NCBI RefSeq assembly: GCF_014212125.1
Contig: NZ_JACJVP010000032.1
Span: 162,712 to 226,711, forward strand
From: Cohnella nanjingensis
Lineage (GTDB): Bacteria; Bacillota; Bacilli; Paenibacillales; Paenibacillaceae
Direction of reading: 5' to 3'
Length of the DNA stretch: 64,000 bases
The notes under the pieces are model-generated. The model was given only the letters and a program-made list of their open reading frames with translations, was not told where the DNA came from and ran no database searches. The position numbers and the translations under genes are program-made. Below, piece by piece: positions 50,759 to 59,538 of the stretch. Each line of letters begins with the position of its first letter. Within the stretch, counting starts at the first letter, position 1.

Positions 50759-51585
50759 ATTCCGCAGCCAAGAAGACGCTTGTTCACATCGGGGTCTCCC
50801 TCGTGGTTCTGGTGAACCTGCTGCCGCTCATCATCGCGCTGTCCAGCTCGCTCCGATCGGTCAAGAACATGACCAATCCGCTCGTCCTGTTCAACGAATT
50901 CACGCTGGAGAGCTACCGGGCCGCCTTCACCAAGATGCACTTCCTGCAGGCGCTCCTGAACAGCGTCATCCTGACGGTCGTCTCGGTCGTCGTGGTCGTC
51001 CTGTTCACCGCGATGGCGGCGTATCCGATCGCCCGCATGAACAATCGCATCAGCAAGTTTCTGTATCTCTTCTTCCTCTCCGGACTCGTCGTGCCGAGCC
51101 AGATGATTATCATCCCGATCGTGCAGACGATCCAGGGGCTGCATATCCCGAGCTCCCAGTTCACGCCGATCCTGATGTTCATCACGTGCAGCATTCCTTT
51201 CTCCTCGTTCCTGTACACGGGCTTCATCAAGAGCAGCATCCCGCTCGAGGTCGAGGAGTCCGCGCTCATGGACGGCGCCGGCCTGCTCCGCCGGTTCTGG
51301 CAGATCGTCTTCCCGCTGCTGCTGCCGGTGACGGTCTCCGTCATCATCACGCAGGGCGTCTGGATCTGGAACGACTACTTCTTCAACATGATCTTCATCT
51401 CGAAGACGGCGCAATCCCCGCTGCCGCTCGCGATGCTCGGCTTCCTCGGGGACCAGACGAACCCGACCGCCTGGAACGTGCTGTTCGCCGCCTGCTTCCT
51501 GTGCGCGCTGCCGCTCCTCGCCGTCTTCGCCTTCCTGCAGAAGTACTTCATCGGCGGACTCACGGTCGGCTCCGTCAAAGGCTGA
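50755..51585 (+). CDS. CUT1 sugar ABC transporter permease (MalG-like)
   Basis: A 276-residue membrane protein with a GTG start inside the upstream stop overlap and GGGAGGTG as ribosome binding site. EAA loop EVEESALMDGAGLLRRFWQIVFP; C-terminal KYFIGGLTVGSVKG. It converges on the response regulator gene, sharing a terminator. Confidence 0.92.
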   Translation: MNSAAKKTLVHIGVSLVVLVNLLPLIIALSSSLRSVKNMTNPLVLFNEFTLESYRAAFTKMHFLQALLNSVILTVVSVVVVVLFTAMAAYPIARMNNRISKFLYLFFLSGLVVPSQMIIIPIVQTIQGLHIPSSQFTPILMFITCSIPFSSFLYTGFIKSSIPLEVEESALMDGAGLLRRFWQIVFPLLLPVTVSVIITQGVWIWNDYFFNMIFISKTAQSPLPLAMLGFLGDQTNPTAWNVLFAACFLCALPLLAVFAFLQKYFIGGLTVGSVKG

Positions 51586-51626
51586 TCTCGCCGTCGATCT
51601 CCGAATTCCTTCCTAACGCAAGACAC

Positions 51627-51658
51627 GACAAACGGGCCTATCCTTAGGCCCGTTTGTC
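51627..51658. terminator. Bidirectional terminator between permease and response regulator
   Basis: GACAAACGGGCCT (51627-51639) pairs perfectly with AGGCCCGTTTGTC (51646-51658). The right arm overlaps the last codons of the minus-strand regulator gene. Confidence 0.85.
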
Positions 51659-53221
51659 GTCGTCCGCGGCAAGCAGCCGATATTCCTCCGGCGTATAGCC
51701 GGCTACCTTCTTGAACACGCGGAAAAAATATTTGGGATTGTCGTAGCCGAGCGCTTTGGCGATCTTGTACACCTTGTCGTCGGTCGTCCGGAGTAGGATC
51801 TTGGCCCGGTCCATGCGGACCTTGTTCACGTAGTCAATGAAGTTGACGCCTGTCTTCTCCTTGAACAGATAGCTGACGTAGCTGGGATTCAGGAAGAAGA
51901 GCGACGCGATCTTCTCCAGCGTGAGCGTTCGGTCGTAGTGGCGCTCCACGTACGTCCGGATATTGTCGACAAGCTGGTCGGAGGCGTACGCGCTCCGCTC
52001 CCGCAGCATCGCGGCGATGTCGGGCAGCAACTGGAGCAGGTAAACGCGCAGCGACTCCGAATCGAACGAGGTCCGGAGCACGACCTCGAAGCTGGAGGAA
52101 GCCGGCGGTCCGCCGGCGACCGCCAAGGTGCGCTGAAGCAGCTCCCGCGCCTCGTGGACGAGGATGCGGCACGTCTCCTTGACCTCGGCCAGCGTCAGCC
52201 CGGACATCTCCCGCAAGTCGTCGAACAGCTTGCCGATCCATTCGGCGACGCGCGGGACGTTGCCGGATTCGAGGAAAAAGACGAGCTCGTCCATCGGCTC
52301 CCAGGCGACGGCATCGGCGGCCGGCCGTCCGCCGGCATAGCGGGCGACCGCGGGGGCGTCCCCGGCCGCGGGTCTGGCGTCCAGCGCCGCGACCGTCTCC
52401 CGGTAGGCTTCCTCCAGGCGGCGCCAATCGGTCTTGGCGCCGCTGATGCCGATCGCGGACCCGGCCGGCAGATGGCCCAGCACGAGATGCGCCGTCCGCT
52501 CCGCATAGGCCGCTTCCTCGTCTCCCCGCATCCGGTCCGGCAGCGGGAGGAGGAGGAGGAGGAAGCCCATGCGGTCGTGATGCGCATGCGGGACGTAGAG
52601 CGCGTCTGCCGGATCCGTCCCGGCCGGCTCCGCGGGCAGCCGATCCGGCGCCGTCAGCGTCAGCAGCGCGTACCGGGCGGCGTCCGGCAGCGAACGCAGC
52701 CGGCTGGACCGCATGACGGGCGCTTGATCCGCGCGTTGGATGCCCAGGATCAGATGGCACAGCGTCTGGAGGTCGGCGGCGTAGCTGAGCGCTTCCTTCT
52801 CGCTCTCGCTGCGGGCCATCTGCGCCCGCGCGGACCGCTCCGTCTCCAGGAGGCCGACGGCTTTGCGCAGCGTCTCCTGGATCTCGTCCCGGCTGAACGG
52901 CTTGAGCAGATAGCCGACGGCTTTGGCGGAGATCGCTTCCCGCATGTACTCGAAGTCCGAATAGCCGCTGACGACGATGATCTTCTTGTCCGGGAAGTCC
53001 GCCTGCAGCAGCTTCAGGAACGACTTGCCGTCCATCTCCGGCATTCGCATGTCGGTGATGACGATGTCCGGGTCGGCGCTCCGGATGAGCGCGAGGCCGT
53101 CTTCGCCGTTGTCGGCTTCGCCCGCGAACGCCAGCTCGCTTCCGATTTCCGTCGCGCGTATTTTTTTCAGCATGCCCCGGCGGATGAGCGCCTCGTCGTC
53201 GACGATGATGAATGTGTACAT
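51644..53221 (-). CDS. YesN-type response regulator with AraC HTH
   Basis: A 525-residue regulator starting at MYTFIIVDDE; ATG 53221 is eight bases after AGAGG, whereas the in-frame GTG at 53230 has no gap. The receiver has D8-D9, D57 in DIVITDMRMPEM and Lys in YLLKPFSRDE. A long middle region follows, then the AraC HTH: IASLFFLNPSYVSYLFKEKTG and KALGYDNPKYFFRVFKKVAG. It is 11 bases downstream of its kinase and convergent with the transporter operon at 48.5 kb, which it probably activates. Confidence 0.93.
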   Translation of the reverse strand: MYTFIIVDDEALIRRGMLKKIRATEIGSELAFAGEADNGEDGLALIRSADPDIVITDMRMPEMDGKSFLKLLQADFPDKKIIVVSGYSDFEYMREAISAKAVGYLLKPFSRDEIQETLRKAVGLLETERSARAQMARSESEKEALSYAADLQTLCHLILGIQRADQAPVMRSSRLRSLPDAARYALLTLTAPDRLPAEPAGTDPADALYVPHAHHDRMGFLLLLLPLPDRMRGDEEAAYAERTAHLVLGHLPAGSAIGISGAKTDWRRLEEAYRETVAALDARPAAGDAPAVARYAGGRPAADAVAWEPMDELVFFLESGNVPRVAEWIGKLFDDLREMSGLTLAEVKETCRILVHEARELLQRTLAVAGGPPASSSFEVVLRTSFDSESLRVYLLQLLPDIAAMLRERSAYASDQLVDNIRTYVERHYDRTLTLEKIASLFFLNPSYVSYLFKEKTGVNFIDYVNKVRMDRAKILLRTTDDKVYKIAKALGYDNPKYFFRVFKKVAGYTPEEYRLLAADDDKRA

Positions 53222-53232
53222 GATGTTCACCT

Positions 53233-55026
53233 CTACGCGGATTGGGGGACGTCGACGATGACCTTCGTCCCTTTGTGCGGTTCGCTCTCGAGCGTCAATC
53301 CGTATTCCGGCCCGTAATAGAGCACGATGCGGGAATGGACGTTTTTGAGCCCGATGCTGTATTTGTTGCGGTGGCCGAGCTCGCTGAAGGCGGGCGGCTC
53401 GCGCAGCAGGCGCTGCAGATCGGCCAGCTGTTCGGGCGACATTCCGATGCCGTCGTCCTCGACGACGAACCGGATGCGGCCGTCGGCCGCGGTCGCGGCG
53501 ATCGTGACGCAGCCTTTGTTCCGCGTGTTCTCGAGGCCGTGGTAGAGCGCGTTCTCGATGATCGGCTGGAGGATCAGCTTCAGAATCCGCAGGGAGCCGA
53601 TCCCTTCCTGGATATCGAACCGAAAGTCGATCTTGTCCTCGTAGCGGATCTTCTGGATCGTCAGATAGTTGGTCACATGAGCCAGCTCCTCCTCGATCGC
53701 GACGAGCTCGCTCTCGGTCTTGATGCTGTAGCGGAACATGTCGCCGAGCGCCTTGGTCATGACGGCGATGCTCTCGACCTCCTCGATCTCGGCGATGCTG
53801 TTAATCGACTCGAGCGTATTGTAGAGGAAGTGCGAATTGATTTGCGCTTCAAGCGCTTTCATCTGGGAGTCCAGCGTGATGAGCTTGTTCTGGTAACTCT
53901 CCTTGATGTGCTCGTCGATGTCCCGGATCATGCTGTTGTATTCGTTGTAGAGAATGCCGATCTCGTCGGTTCGCGCCAGATGCTTCTTGGTCGTGACGAG
54001 ATTCAGGAACTTGTTCTTGCGCATCGTGCGGCTAAGCTCGATGATCGGCTTCGTGATCAGCCGCGAGAGGATGACGGACAGCAGCAGGAAGATGGCCGCG
54101 CAGGTGAGCGAGATATAGAGAATCAGCTGCTTGGACACGCCGTACTGCTTGTACAGCTCGGAGAGCGAGATCGAGGCGACGATCCGCCAATCGTTGTCGG
54201 GGAACGGCTTGATGACGGTCAACGTCCCGTTCTCGGTCTTCTCGATCGTCTCGTTCGCCCGGCTCGCGATCATCCGGAGCGTCGCGTCCGGCAGCGGCTG
54301 GCCGATCTTGCTCTGATAATTGTCGTAGAGAATCGTGCCCTTGCCGTTCACGAGAAACATGTTGGTCATGTTCGGCACGATGTCCTTGTCGATGCCTTTG
54401 AAGATATCAAGCCCGCAGTCGAGCATCAGCACGCCCAGCAGCTTGTGCGTGTCCGCGTCGTAGAGCGCCCGGGAAAAGGTGATCGACGGCTTGGCGTTGA
54501 TGATGAACGGCTTGGTGTCGGCGTCGCTGATGTACAGTCCGCCGCTCTTGTCCAGCGTCCGCCGGTACCATTCGTCTTGCAGCGGCTTGTAGTCCAGCAC
54601 GAGATCGGTGCCGATCCCGTAGCTGATCGAATTGCCGTCGGGCAGGAAGATATAGATGCCGTTCAGATAGCTGTTGCTAAGCACGAGATTGTTGAAGAAG
54701 AAGAGCATGTTCGTCCGGGCGACGAACAGATCGTATGGGGTAATATCCGATTTGTTGTTCAGCTTGTTCAGTTCCTGAGCGACGGTCGTGGCGCCTGGCT
54801 GGGTGGAGAACTGCTGGAACGTCAGCGTGATTCGGTCGATATTCTGGAAGATCTGGTCGATCCGCTCGACGGTGCTGTCGATATTGTTCGTCGAGACGAG
54901 GGAAACCTGCCGGCCGACCAGCTTGGTGTAGCTGTCGTAGCTCGCGATCGTGACGATGAAGACCGGGATGATCGACACGGCGAGGAAAACGAAGAACAGC
55001 TTGGTTCGAATGTTGCGGTAGATCAT
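53233..55026 (-). CDS. YesM-type sensor histidine kinase with NSH instead of NPH
   Basis: A 597-residue kinase; start ATG 55026 after GGGGGAGG. The longer open frame upstream runs through the promoter and is rejected. Membrane helices lie at about 7-30 and 302-326, a dCache-like extracellular domain between (with SGGLYISDADTKPFI), then HAMP. The phosphoacceptor is His about 398 in AQINSHFLYNTLES, where Ser replaces the near-invariant Pro of NPHFLYN. The N-box LILQPIIENALYHGLEN and G-box VEDDGIGMSPEQ are intact. Confidence 0.92.
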   Translation of the reverse strand: MIYRNIRTKLFFVFLAVSIIPVFIVTIASYDSYTKLVGRQVSLVSTNNIDSTVERIDQIFQNIDRITLTFQQFSTQPGATTVAQELNKLNNKSDITPYDLFVARTNMLFFFNNLVLSNSYLNGIYIFLPDGNSISYGIGTDLVLDYKPLQDEWYRRTLDKSGGLYISDADTKPFIINAKPSITFSRALYDADTHKLLGVLMLDCGLDIFKGIDKDIVPNMTNMFLVNGKGTILYDNYQSKIGQPLPDATLRMIASRANETIEKTENGTLTVIKPFPDNDWRIVASISLSELYKQYGVSKQLILYISLTCAAIFLLLSVILSRLITKPIIELSRTMRKNKFLNLVTTKKHLARTDEIGILYNEYNSMIRDIDEHIKESYQNKLITLDSQMKALEAQINSHFLYNTLESINSIAEIEEVESIAVMTKALGDMFRYSIKTESELVAIEEELAHVTNYLTIQKIRYEDKIDFRFDIQEGIGSLRILKLILQPIIENALYHGLENTRNKGCVTIAATAADGRIRFVVEDDGIGMSPEQLADLQRLLREPPAFSELGHRNKYSIGLKNVHSRIVLYYGPEYGLTLESEPHKGTKVIVDVPQSA

Positions 55027-55038
55027 GATGCCTCCCCC

Positions 55039-55052
55039 TGTAAGCGCTGTCC
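55039..55052. promoter_or_regulatory. Candidate CcpA cre site in the kinase leader
   Basis: TGTAAGCGCTGTCC matches the cre consensus TGWAARCGYTWNCW at 12 of 14 positions. It lies between the -10 and the start codon of the minus-strand kinase gene, where CcpA would act as a roadblock. Confidence 0.45.
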
Positions 55053-55067
55053 TAAAGATAGTATACC
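55052..55067 (-). promoter_or_regulatory. Kinase promoter overlapping a shared-operator half (copy 3)
   Basis: CTAAAGATAGTATACC on the plus strand matches the first half of the operators at 48328 and 59421. On the minus strand it contains the extended -10 TGGTATACT. The second half (AATGCACYC) is not found at the matching distance. Confidence 0.5.
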
Positions 55068-55090
55068 ATATGCTAGCGCGAAAGGAACAA

Positions 55091-55119
55091 AAGAAGAGCG
55101 TCTGAGGGACGCTCTTCTT
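55091..55119 (-). terminator. Terminator of the GH106-like gene
   Basis: AAGAAGAGCGTC (55091-55102) pairs with GACGCTCTTCTT (55108-55119). On the minus strand TTTTGTTCCTTT follows. Confidence 0.85.
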
Positions 55120-55136
55120 ATTCGCAAAAGCGGAGA

Positions 55137-58100
55137 TTACTGGCGGAGGGCGGCTTCGAACCGCAGAGGCTCCCCGGCGCCGTAGCCGACGAGATCGTAA
55201 AGCTCGGCGGCCGGCCGGCCGTACTTCGGCGCCTTCCGCCACATGTTCGGCCAAGCGGTGCGGCGGCTCCGGTCGGGATCGTGGTGCGGGCCGAACAGAT
55301 TCTTCAATCCCCCGCAGACGCGGAGCGTCACTTCATGGGTGCCGGCGGCGAGATACGGCGCGAGGTCGGCCCGTCCGCCGTCGTCGATGCCGATCAGGCC
55401 GACGCGGATGCCGTCGACGAAGAGCGAGCAGGCGGTCGCCTCGAGGTCCTCCGGGAGCACGGCCAAGACGGACGCCGCATCCCGCGGAACCTCGAGCGCG
55501 TACCGGTAGCGGAACGCGCCCGGGTAGAACGGATAGCCTTGCCCGGTCCAGGCGCCGAGGGCGACCGGCTTCGGCGCCTCCAGCCGCCACGCGCCGTCCG
55601 CAGATCCGACGGCGAAGGCGCCCCGGAGATAAACCGGCTCGACTTCGAGACGCACGTCGAAGCGGGCCGCCGTCAACGTTAGCGTGTTGGCGCCTTCGCG
55701 GAGGAACGGGCGAATGTCCGCGGCCCCGTGGTGATGATCCAGCCACGCTTCGCCGGGCAGCCAGGCGGCCGGGCGTCCGTTGACCTCCAGCGCGTAGCAT
55801 GCCGTCCGTTCGGCGACGAGATAGAGCGGTTCGTCCGGCAATCCGGCGCCGGCGTCGAACCGGTAGGTCGCGGAGAAGCCGCTGCCCTCGCCGAACGCGT
55901 TGCGGTCCAAGATGCGCCGCTTGAACTGTACCGAGTTGTCCCACGGGTTCTGGTTGAAGCCGCGGTGGCGGAACAGCGCGTGTCCGGCTTCGATCGTATT
56001 CATGTCCTTATAGGTTTTGCCGTCTACCGAGAGATCGCAGTAGTCGATGACGAGCACGTTGGGCTCCTCGGGCTCGACCGCCAGCAGTGGCGCGGAGAGC
56101 GGACGTGTCTCCGAAAACGGCTGCGCGTCTCCGCCGGCCTTCGTACCGTTCGCGAATTTCGCATATCCGGCGGCCGTCGTCCCGCTCATGGATGTCGCAT
56201 TCTCGTCGGCGGGCGCGTCCGCTTCGGGCACGCGGCCGACGACGAGGAGGAGCGACTCGTTGCGGTTCAGCCGCATCGGCAAGCCCACGCCGAATGCGGT
56301 GCGGGCATAGGCGACCGATTCGGTCTCGCCGTTCCACGGATTCCATTTTTCCAGCCGGCCGCCTTCCAGCTCGACGAACGATTCGTACGCGCCCATGCTG
56401 TGGTTGACGAAGAAGTACACGGTTAACCCGTCATCCAGCTCGCGGCGCATATGCGCCATGCCGAGCGGCCACGGCGAAGCGCTCTTGATGCGCTTGGGCA
56501 GCGTCCGCGCCAGCTCGCGCTCCAATCCCGGCCAGCCGTCGACGCTGCGGTAGCCCGGCAGCGCCGCGAGCGCCCGGTAAGCCTCCGGCTTCCGCTCGCC
56601 TTCGATATAGGGGCCCGGCTCGCCCGCCGCCAGCACGATTCCGCCGGCGCCGAGGAACGCCTGGAGCAGGTCCATCGTCGAAGCGTTCAAGTTGCGCGTG
56701 TCGCCGGAGACGACGACAATGCCGTATTCCTGTTTTCCGACAGCAAGCCGGTCTCTCCGGACGCGGCCGTGGCGCTGCATGATGAACTCGTCGCCCAGAT
56801 CGAAATCCCACTGACCGGCCGTCAACGCTTGCAGCATCGCCAGGTACGATCGCATATCCGGATTCAGCGGCGGCTTGTTCCACATGATGTCCGAGTCCTC
56901 TTCCTCCTTCGGCACCAGATATCCGGTCGTGGTCGGATGCAGCACGAGGATGCGCTGCTTCGTCGCGCCCTGGGAGAGGAGGTAGGAGACGCGGCCGTTG
57001 TAGTCGTTCATACCGGTATAGTCTTCCCACCAAGGCTCGCGCCAATCGAACGATTGCGGATGATCGCGCTTGCGCGCGCCGGCCGTCGTCGTAAGCGTAT
57101 AGTGCGGGTTGAGGAAGTTGATGCCGTGGACGAAGAGCCAGTCCCCCATGCGCTTGTAGTCCTCCAATGCGGAATCCCAGCCGCCGGCGCCGTAGGCTTC
57201 GCAGAGAACGCGCGTCTTGCCGAACTGGTTGGCCACGCTCTTCGCTTCGAGCAGCGTCACGAGCAAGTCGTCCGTTGGCTTGTCCCGCAGCGGGCTGCCG
57301 AGCAGCAGATCGATCGCCGGCCATTGGAAGTATTCGTAGGCCGACATGATCGACGGCGAGACCATCATGCCGCCGGCGAGCGGCCAGAAGTTCTCCAGGA
57401 AGTGCCCGGTCCATGCTACGCCGTGTTCTTCGCACCAACGGGCAATCGGCTGAATGGAGTTCTCCACCCAGAGCTCCCGCACGGTGCAGTAATAGTCGTA
57501 GCGCACCTTGACGGGGTCTTTGACATAGCCGTCGTACGGCACGTTCTTGAACAGCGCGGGCAGATGGTCGAGCAGATGGTAGCCGCGGCGCTTCTCGAAT
57601 TCGGCGGCGAACCAGTAGCTGAAGGGCAGCTCCGTCTTCTTGACGTTGTAGATGCCGCTCCCCGTTACGGCCGGCTCGTCGGTGAAGATCGCGGGAATCC
57701 GGCTGCCGAAGTCGGCGCCGAACCGCGCGTAATACGCTTCGTAGGTGCTCTTCAGGAAAGCCTGGGTCACTTCGGGACGCATCATGTCGACATAGGCGAA
57801 TCCGCCCAGCCAAGACATCGTCTGGGGCGGAACGATCTCAAGCGAGAGGATCCATTCGCCGTGCAGATGCCATTCCTCCTGGGGGACGTCGGTCAAGTCG
57901 CGGCGGATCGCGGACAGCTCCCGGCCGTTCTCCGCGACGGACACGGCATAAGCCCGCAGGAAGTTGCTGTTCACGACCCACTTCGGCGCGGACCCTTGGC
58001 CGTCCCGGAATCGGGCGATCGATTCGATCCGGTACGTCACGGACGTCGCGAGACAGTCGGGCAGCTCGGCAGGGACATGTCCGCCCGCGAAGCCGGAAGG

Positions 58101-58370
58101 ATAGGAATTCTCGTCGTAGATATACAGCTTCAGATCGAGCCGCTTGGCGGCATCCAGGGCATAGGCCCACTTGTCGAACCAGTCTTCCGACAAATATTCG
58201 GTGACGAGTCCCGGACGCGGGTGCACGAATGCGCCGCCGAACCCATGGTTCTTCAGCTCGCGGAGCTGAAAGTCGATGACGGACTCCGACATCTCGTCGT
58301 TCCATACCCAGAGCGGAGCGGTACGGTACGCGGGGGGCGGGGCGCGGAACGGATCTAGCAGATGGGTCAT
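55137..58370 (-). CDS. Large glycoside hydrolase, GH106-like (putative alpha-L-rhamnosidase)
   Basis: A 1077-residue cytoplasmic protein started at ATG 58370 after AGGAG. The N-terminal TIM-barrel part opens with YRTAPLWVWNDEMSE, FGGAFVHPRPGLVTEYLS and LYIYDENSYPSGFAGG, characteristic of GH106-type enzymes, and contains PAIFTDEPAVTG and RVLCEAYGAGGWD with candidate catalytic Glu residues. A Rossmann-like beta/alpha domain (about 520-650) and beta-sandwich domains follow; the last (YRYALEVPRDAASV, then GTHEVTLRVCGGLKNLFGPHH) is GH2-sandwich-like. The assignment is by motif resemblance. With GH78 nearby it probably removes rhamnose from imported oligosaccharides. Confidence 0.7.
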   Translation of the reverse strand: MTHLLDPFRAPPPAYRTAPLWVWNDEMSESVIDFQLRELKNHGFGGAFVHPRPGLVTEYLSEDWFDKWAYALDAAKRLDLKLYIYDENSYPSGFAGGHVPAELPDCLATSVTYRIESIARFRDGQGSAPKWVVNSNFLRAYAVSVAENGRELSAIRRDLTDVPQEEWHLHGEWILSLEIVPPQTMSWLGGFAYVDMMRPEVTQAFLKSTYEAYYARFGADFGSRIPAIFTDEPAVTGSGIYNVKKTELPFSYWFAAEFEKRRGYHLLDHLPALFKNVPYDGYVKDPVKVRYDYYCTVRELWVENSIQPIARWCEEHGVAWTGHFLENFWPLAGGMMVSPSIMSAYEYFQWPAIDLLLGSPLRDKPTDDLLVTLLEAKSVANQFGKTRVLCEAYGAGGWDSALEDYKRMGDWLFVHGINFLNPHYTLTTTAGARKRDHPQSFDWREPWWEDYTGMNDYNGRVSYLLSQGATKQRILVLHPTTTGYLVPKEEEDSDIMWNKPPLNPDMRSYLAMLQALTAGQWDFDLGDEFIMQRHGRVRRDRLAVGKQEYGIVVVSGDTRNLNASTMDLLQAFLGAGGIVLAAGEPGPYIEGERKPEAYRALAALPGYRSVDGWPGLERELARTLPKRIKSASPWPLGMAHMRRELDDGLTVYFFVNHSMGAYESFVELEGGRLEKWNPWNGETESVAYARTAFGVGLPMRLNRNESLLLVVGRVPEADAPADENATSMSGTTAAGYAKFANGTKAGGDAQPFSETRPLSAPLLAVEPEEPNVLVIDYCDLSVDGKTYKDMNTIEAGHALFRHRGFNQNPWDNSVQFKRRILDRNAFGEGSGFSATYRFDAGAGLPDEPLYLVAERTACYALEVNGRPAAWLPGEAWLDHHHGAADIRPFLREGANTLTLTAARFDVRLEVEPVYLRGAFAVGSADGAWRLEAPKPVALGAWTGQGYPFYPGAFRYRYALEVPRDAASVLAVLPEDLEATACSLFVDGIRVGLIGIDDGGRADLAPYLAAGTHEVTLRVCGGLKNLFGPHHDPDRSRRTAWPNMWRKAPKYGRPAAELYDLVGYGAGEPLRFEAALRQ

Positions 58371-58452
58371 GATTAACACACTCCTATGGGCAATCTTGGT
58401 TTCTTGCAGAAGGTTCATTCGCTCGAAAACGGGATCAAATGCGGCGAATAAG

Positions 58453-58462
58453 CTTGTACAAG
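58453..58462. repeat. CTTGTACAAG palindrome in the divergent promoter region
   Basis: A perfect 10-bp palindrome between the GH106-like and AraC genes (58371-58540). AT-rich TATGATATAAG follows, probably a -10 region for the AraC gene; no clear -35 is seen on either strand. Confidence 0.35.
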
Positions 58463-58540
58463 AGTATGATATAAGGAAAACCACCTTGCCGGCATCCGAT
58501 GATGTTGCTCAAAAATCCAGTATTCGTGCTAGGAGGGAAC

Positions 58541-59410
58541 ATGGTGAATATCTTCGAGGATCTGGACCGGCTCCGTTCCGCGAGCCTGGTGGCATCGCCA
58601 TCGGCGTTTGCCAGATCCAGCTTGATCTGCGTGCAATTCGCCGGTCATTACTTTACGAATCCAGGCTATTCGATCGAGCGGGCGCACTTGGACTCTTATC
58701 TGCTGGTCTGCACGCTGAACGGCAAAGGATATTTGACCTACAGGGGGAAGACGCATACGCTCGGCCGAGGCCTGGGCTTCCTCATCGACTGCAGGGAGGC
58801 GCATCTGTACCGAACCGATCCGGAATCGCTCTGGGAGTTCGCCTGGGTGCATCTGATTGGGCAGATGGGGCAAGATCTGGCGGCGCAGTTCTTGAAGCAG
58901 GGGGAGCCGATCTTCGAAGACGGGGACGGGCGAATCGCGGACGGCATCCGTCAGGTGCGCGAGCTGCAGATGAACCGGGACGAACGGTCGGATCTGTCGA
59001 GCTCCGCGCTGCTCGTCCGGATGTTGACCGACGTGCTGCTCTCCGCCGCGGGACAGCGATTGAACGAGCCCATGCCCGCCTGGATCGATGAGATCAAGAC
59101 GTATCTGGAGTCCCGGATCCAGGACGGCGTCCGTCTGGACGATCTGGCCGGCCGGTTCGCGGTGAGCAAGTACCATTTGTCCCGGGCGTTCAAGCGGCAT
59201 ACCGGCTACAGTCCCTATGCGTATCTCATGAACCTGCGGATGTCCGCGGCCAAAGCGCTGCTGAAGACGACGGATCTTAGCGTGGAAGCCATCGCCTACC
59301 GCGCCGGTTTTACGAACGTCACCCATTTCATCCAACTGTTCAAAAACCGGGAGCGGGTGACGCCGCTGCAGTTCCGCAAAGCTTGGCAGGGGAATCCCGG
59401 ACGCGCTTAA
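58541..59410 (+). CDS. AraC-family transcriptional regulator with cupin-like sensor domain
   Basis: A 289-residue regulator, start ATG 58541 after AGGAGGG. The N-terminal AraC_binding cupin domain reads IERAHLDSYLLVCTLNGKGYLTY and LGFLIDCREAHLYRT. The C-terminal HTH pair reads LAGRFAVSKYHLSRAFKRHTG and IAYRAGFTNVTHFIQLFKNRERVTPLQFR. It lies divergent from the GH106-like gene and just upstream of the dehydrogenase/GH78 operon, and is a second candidate, besides the YesN protein, for the shared operator. Confidence 0.92.
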   Translation: MVNIFEDLDRLRSASLVASPSAFARSSLICVQFAGHYFTNPGYSIERAHLDSYLLVCTLNGKGYLTYRGKTHTLGRGLGFLIDCREAHLYRTDPESLWEFAWVHLIGQMGQDLAAQFLKQGEPIFEDGDGRIADGIRQVRELQMNRDERSDLSSSALLVRMLTDVLLSAAGQRLNEPMPAWIDEIKTYLESRIQDGVRLDDLAGRFAVSKYHLSRAFKRHTGYSPYAYLMNLRMSAAKALLKTTDLSVEAIAYRAGFTNVTHFIQLFKNRERVTPLQFRKAWQGNPGRA

Positions 59411-59420
59411 AAATCCGCAT

Positions 59421-59476
59421 CTAAAGATAGTGCACCCAAATCGCCAAAGGAAATGCACCCGTCCCGCAGTTATGAT
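59421..59476 (+). promoter_or_regulatory. Shared-operator promoter, copy 2 (dehydrogenase/GH78 operon)
   Basis: CTAAAGATAGTGCACC (59421-59436), AATGCACCC (59452-59460) and -10 TATGAT (59471-59476) reproduce the 48328 promoter with identical spacing. It starts 11 bases after the AraC gene stop. Confidence 0.7.
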
Positions 59477-59538
59477 AGCGATAGGCACGGCTGGCAAGTC
59501 CCATTCCTTTCAATCCGAAAAAGGTGGTTCGAATAGAG

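Noticed and set aside
53242..55185. A 647-codon plus-strand frame opposite the sensor kinase
   Set aside because: Asp/Val/Arg-rich antisense of a clear YesM kinase; no ribosome binding site.
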